A stretch of 6,752 nucleotides of DNA from Gammaproteobacteria bacterium (lineage in GTDB: Bacteria; Pseudomonadota; Gammaproteobacteria; Pseudomonadales; Halomonadaceae): positions 1 through 6,752 of the forward strand of contig JAMCZP010000065.1 of assembly GCA_023485185.1 (NCBI GenBank), read 5' to 3'. Under the pieces are notes generated by a model, which saw nothing but the letters and a program-made list of their open reading frames with translations, was not told where the DNA came from and did no database searches. Each line of letters starts with the position of its first letter. Position 1 is the stretch's first letter. Of the stretch, positions 5,677 through 6,752 are shown in pieces. Position numbers and translations under genes: made by a program.

Positions 5677-6696
5677 TTATTCGTGGAGGTAGACGGTATC
5701 AATATCCAACGTAGAGTAGTTGCCAATAGCATCAAAGTTTTCGCTTAGCCAGCGCTCTGCGGCAGCTTGGCCTTGCTCAAATAGGTGACATAAGAATGGC
5801 CATTCAGAATTTGATTTGCTGGAGACCGAAAGATCTTCAAGCGCTTGTTCGCCACTAATGCGGTGAAACAGTGCCTGTTGATAGCAGTTTTCAATGCCTT
5901 GTTCATCAAGCGCATGCTTAAGTAATGCGATCATGCGTATCTCTTTAATCAGCGCTGAATTAAAGGTGATCTCATTAAGACGGTTCATAATAGCCGAGGC
6001 TGTCGTCGGCACTTCATTACGGCTGATGGGGTTAATCTGGATCAGCATGATATCCCGCGCACTACACTCTTCCATTAAGGGAAACAGGGCGGGGTTGCCC
6101 ATATAGCCGCCGTCCCAGTACGCTTCGCCGTCAATTTCTACCGCTTGAAACATAAACGGCAAGCAGGCGGAGGCCATGACAACATCAACGCTCATCTCTT
6201 CGCGGCGGAAAACGCGCTGTTTACCTGAGCGTACGTTGGTTGCTGCGATAAATAGCTTCAACTGCTCACACTGTCGTACACGATCAAAATCAATGTGACT
6301 GAGCAGGATGTCGCGTAGCGGATTAATATTGAGCGGATTAAGTTGATAGGGCGAAACAACGCGGCTCAAAAGGTCCATGGCGATAAAACCTGGCGAATTA
6401 TCCAGGCTCCAATTGCCGGTTAGTACATCCATGGGGGAGCGGCGAATAGGGCTCGCCATGCCTGCTCGGCTGACCGCCTTCCAAAAATCATGAAGCGCTT
6501 GGCGTGCGGTCTGTTTGTCACCGCGCGTTAGCGCATCAGCCATCACGACGCCATTCATTGCCCCCGCGCTGGTGCCGCTGATGCCCTCTATCTCAATGCG
6601 ATCATCCGCCAGCAGACGATCAATCACGCCCCAGGTATATGCTCCGTGTGCGCCGCCGCCCTGTAAGGCGAGGTCTAGCTTTTTGACCGCTGTCAT
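5677..6696 (-). CDS. patatin-like phospholipase family protein
   Basis: A 339-residue serine lipid acyl hydrolase of the patatin family. It has the glycine-rich oxyanion-hole motif GGGAHGAYTWG (residues 13-23), the nucleophile elbow GTSAG (41-45, S43) and the catalytic aspartate in DGGYMGNPALFP (D195). The Ser-Asp dyad is therefore complete. There is no signal peptide or clear membrane segment, so it is probably cytosolic. Bacterial members release fatty acids from phospholipids or other acyl esters; several RssA-like members have no known substrate. The start ATG 6696 puts the oxyanion strand at the N-terminus as usual. The ribosome site is weak (GGGAAAGAG a few nt before). An in-frame stop 45 nt upstream of the ATG excludes a much longer protein. 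The gene ends before a strong terminator, so it is transcriptionally separate from nasA. Confidence 0.93.
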   Translation of the reverse strand: MTAVKKLDLALQGGGAHGAYTWGVIDRLLADDRIEIEGISGTSAGAMNGVVMADALTRGDKQTARQALHDFWKAVSRAGMASPIRRSPMDVLTGNWSLDNSPGFIAMDLLSRVVSPYQLNPLNINPLRDILLSHIDFDRVRQCEQLKLFIAATNVRSGKQRVFRREEMSVDVVMASACLPFMFQAVEIDGEAYWDGGYMGNPALFPLMEECSARDIMLIQINPISRNEVPTTASAIMNRLNEITFNSALIKEIRMIALLKHALDEQGIENCYQQALFHRISGEQALEDLSVSSKSNSEWPFLCHLFEQGQAAAERWLSENFDAIGNYSTLDIDTVYLHE

Positions 6697-6752
6697 ATGC
6701 TCTTTCCCATTGCGACTAGTGAAAAATTGGTAGCAGTGGGTTCAGCATGGCA

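Noticed and set aside
6693..6752. A minus-strand frame open to the window edge, whose TGA overlaps the patatin ATG (ATGA), which could be the end of a coupled upstream gene.
   Set aside because: Only 19 codons are visible with no recognisable sequence, and another frame also stops nearby (TAG at 6718-6716), so the upstream gene and its frame cannot be decided.

Overview
The window looks like chromosomal DNA of a halophilic gammaproteobacterium. Moderate-to-high GC coding sequence and the style of the NasR, NasA, AzlC and patatin proteins suggest Halomonadaceae (Halomonas/Vreelandella-like). That assignment is inferred from sequence style, not from a database search. All supportable genes lie on the minus strand, so transcription runs from high to low coordinates. 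I see no insertion sequences, tRNA or rRNA genes, CRISPR arrays or prophage genes.

In transcription order: (1) a patatin-like phospholipase gene (6696-5677), followed by a strong rho-independent terminator (5634-5589). (2) A 334-bp intergenic region (5676-5343) that is dense in regulatory signals: two NtrC-like enhancer sites on either side of the terminator hairpin, a sigma-54 -24/-12 promoter (5526-5510), and a roughly 157-nt untranslated leader. The leader carries tandem stem-loops, one with an A1/G4 hexaloop of the kind bound by ANTAR antiterminators. (3) A NarK/NasA-family nitrate/nitrite transporter (5342-3990). (4) A NasR-type nitrate sensor with NIT and ANTAR domains (3917-2640). (5) A short-chain dehydrogenase (2561-1875). 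(6) A tightly coupled trio: an LLM-class flavin-dependent oxidoreductase, AzlC and the first 15 codons of AzlD (1735 to the window edge). Its genes overlap by 4 bp (GTGA and ATGA).

The central story is nitrate assimilation. Nitrogen limitation would activate the nasA promoter through NtrC and sigma-54. Nitrate bound by the NIT domain of NasR would then let its ANTAR domain act on the nasA leader RNA. Because nasR lies 72 bp downstream of nasA, apparently in the same transcript, this would be an autogenous loop controlling transporter and sensor together. No nitrate or nitrite reductase gene is in the window. The canonical first ANTAR hairpin and a U-tract terminator in the leader could not be identified, so the exact mechanism is open. 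The SDR, the LLM oxidoreductase and AzlCD have no obvious link to nitrate.
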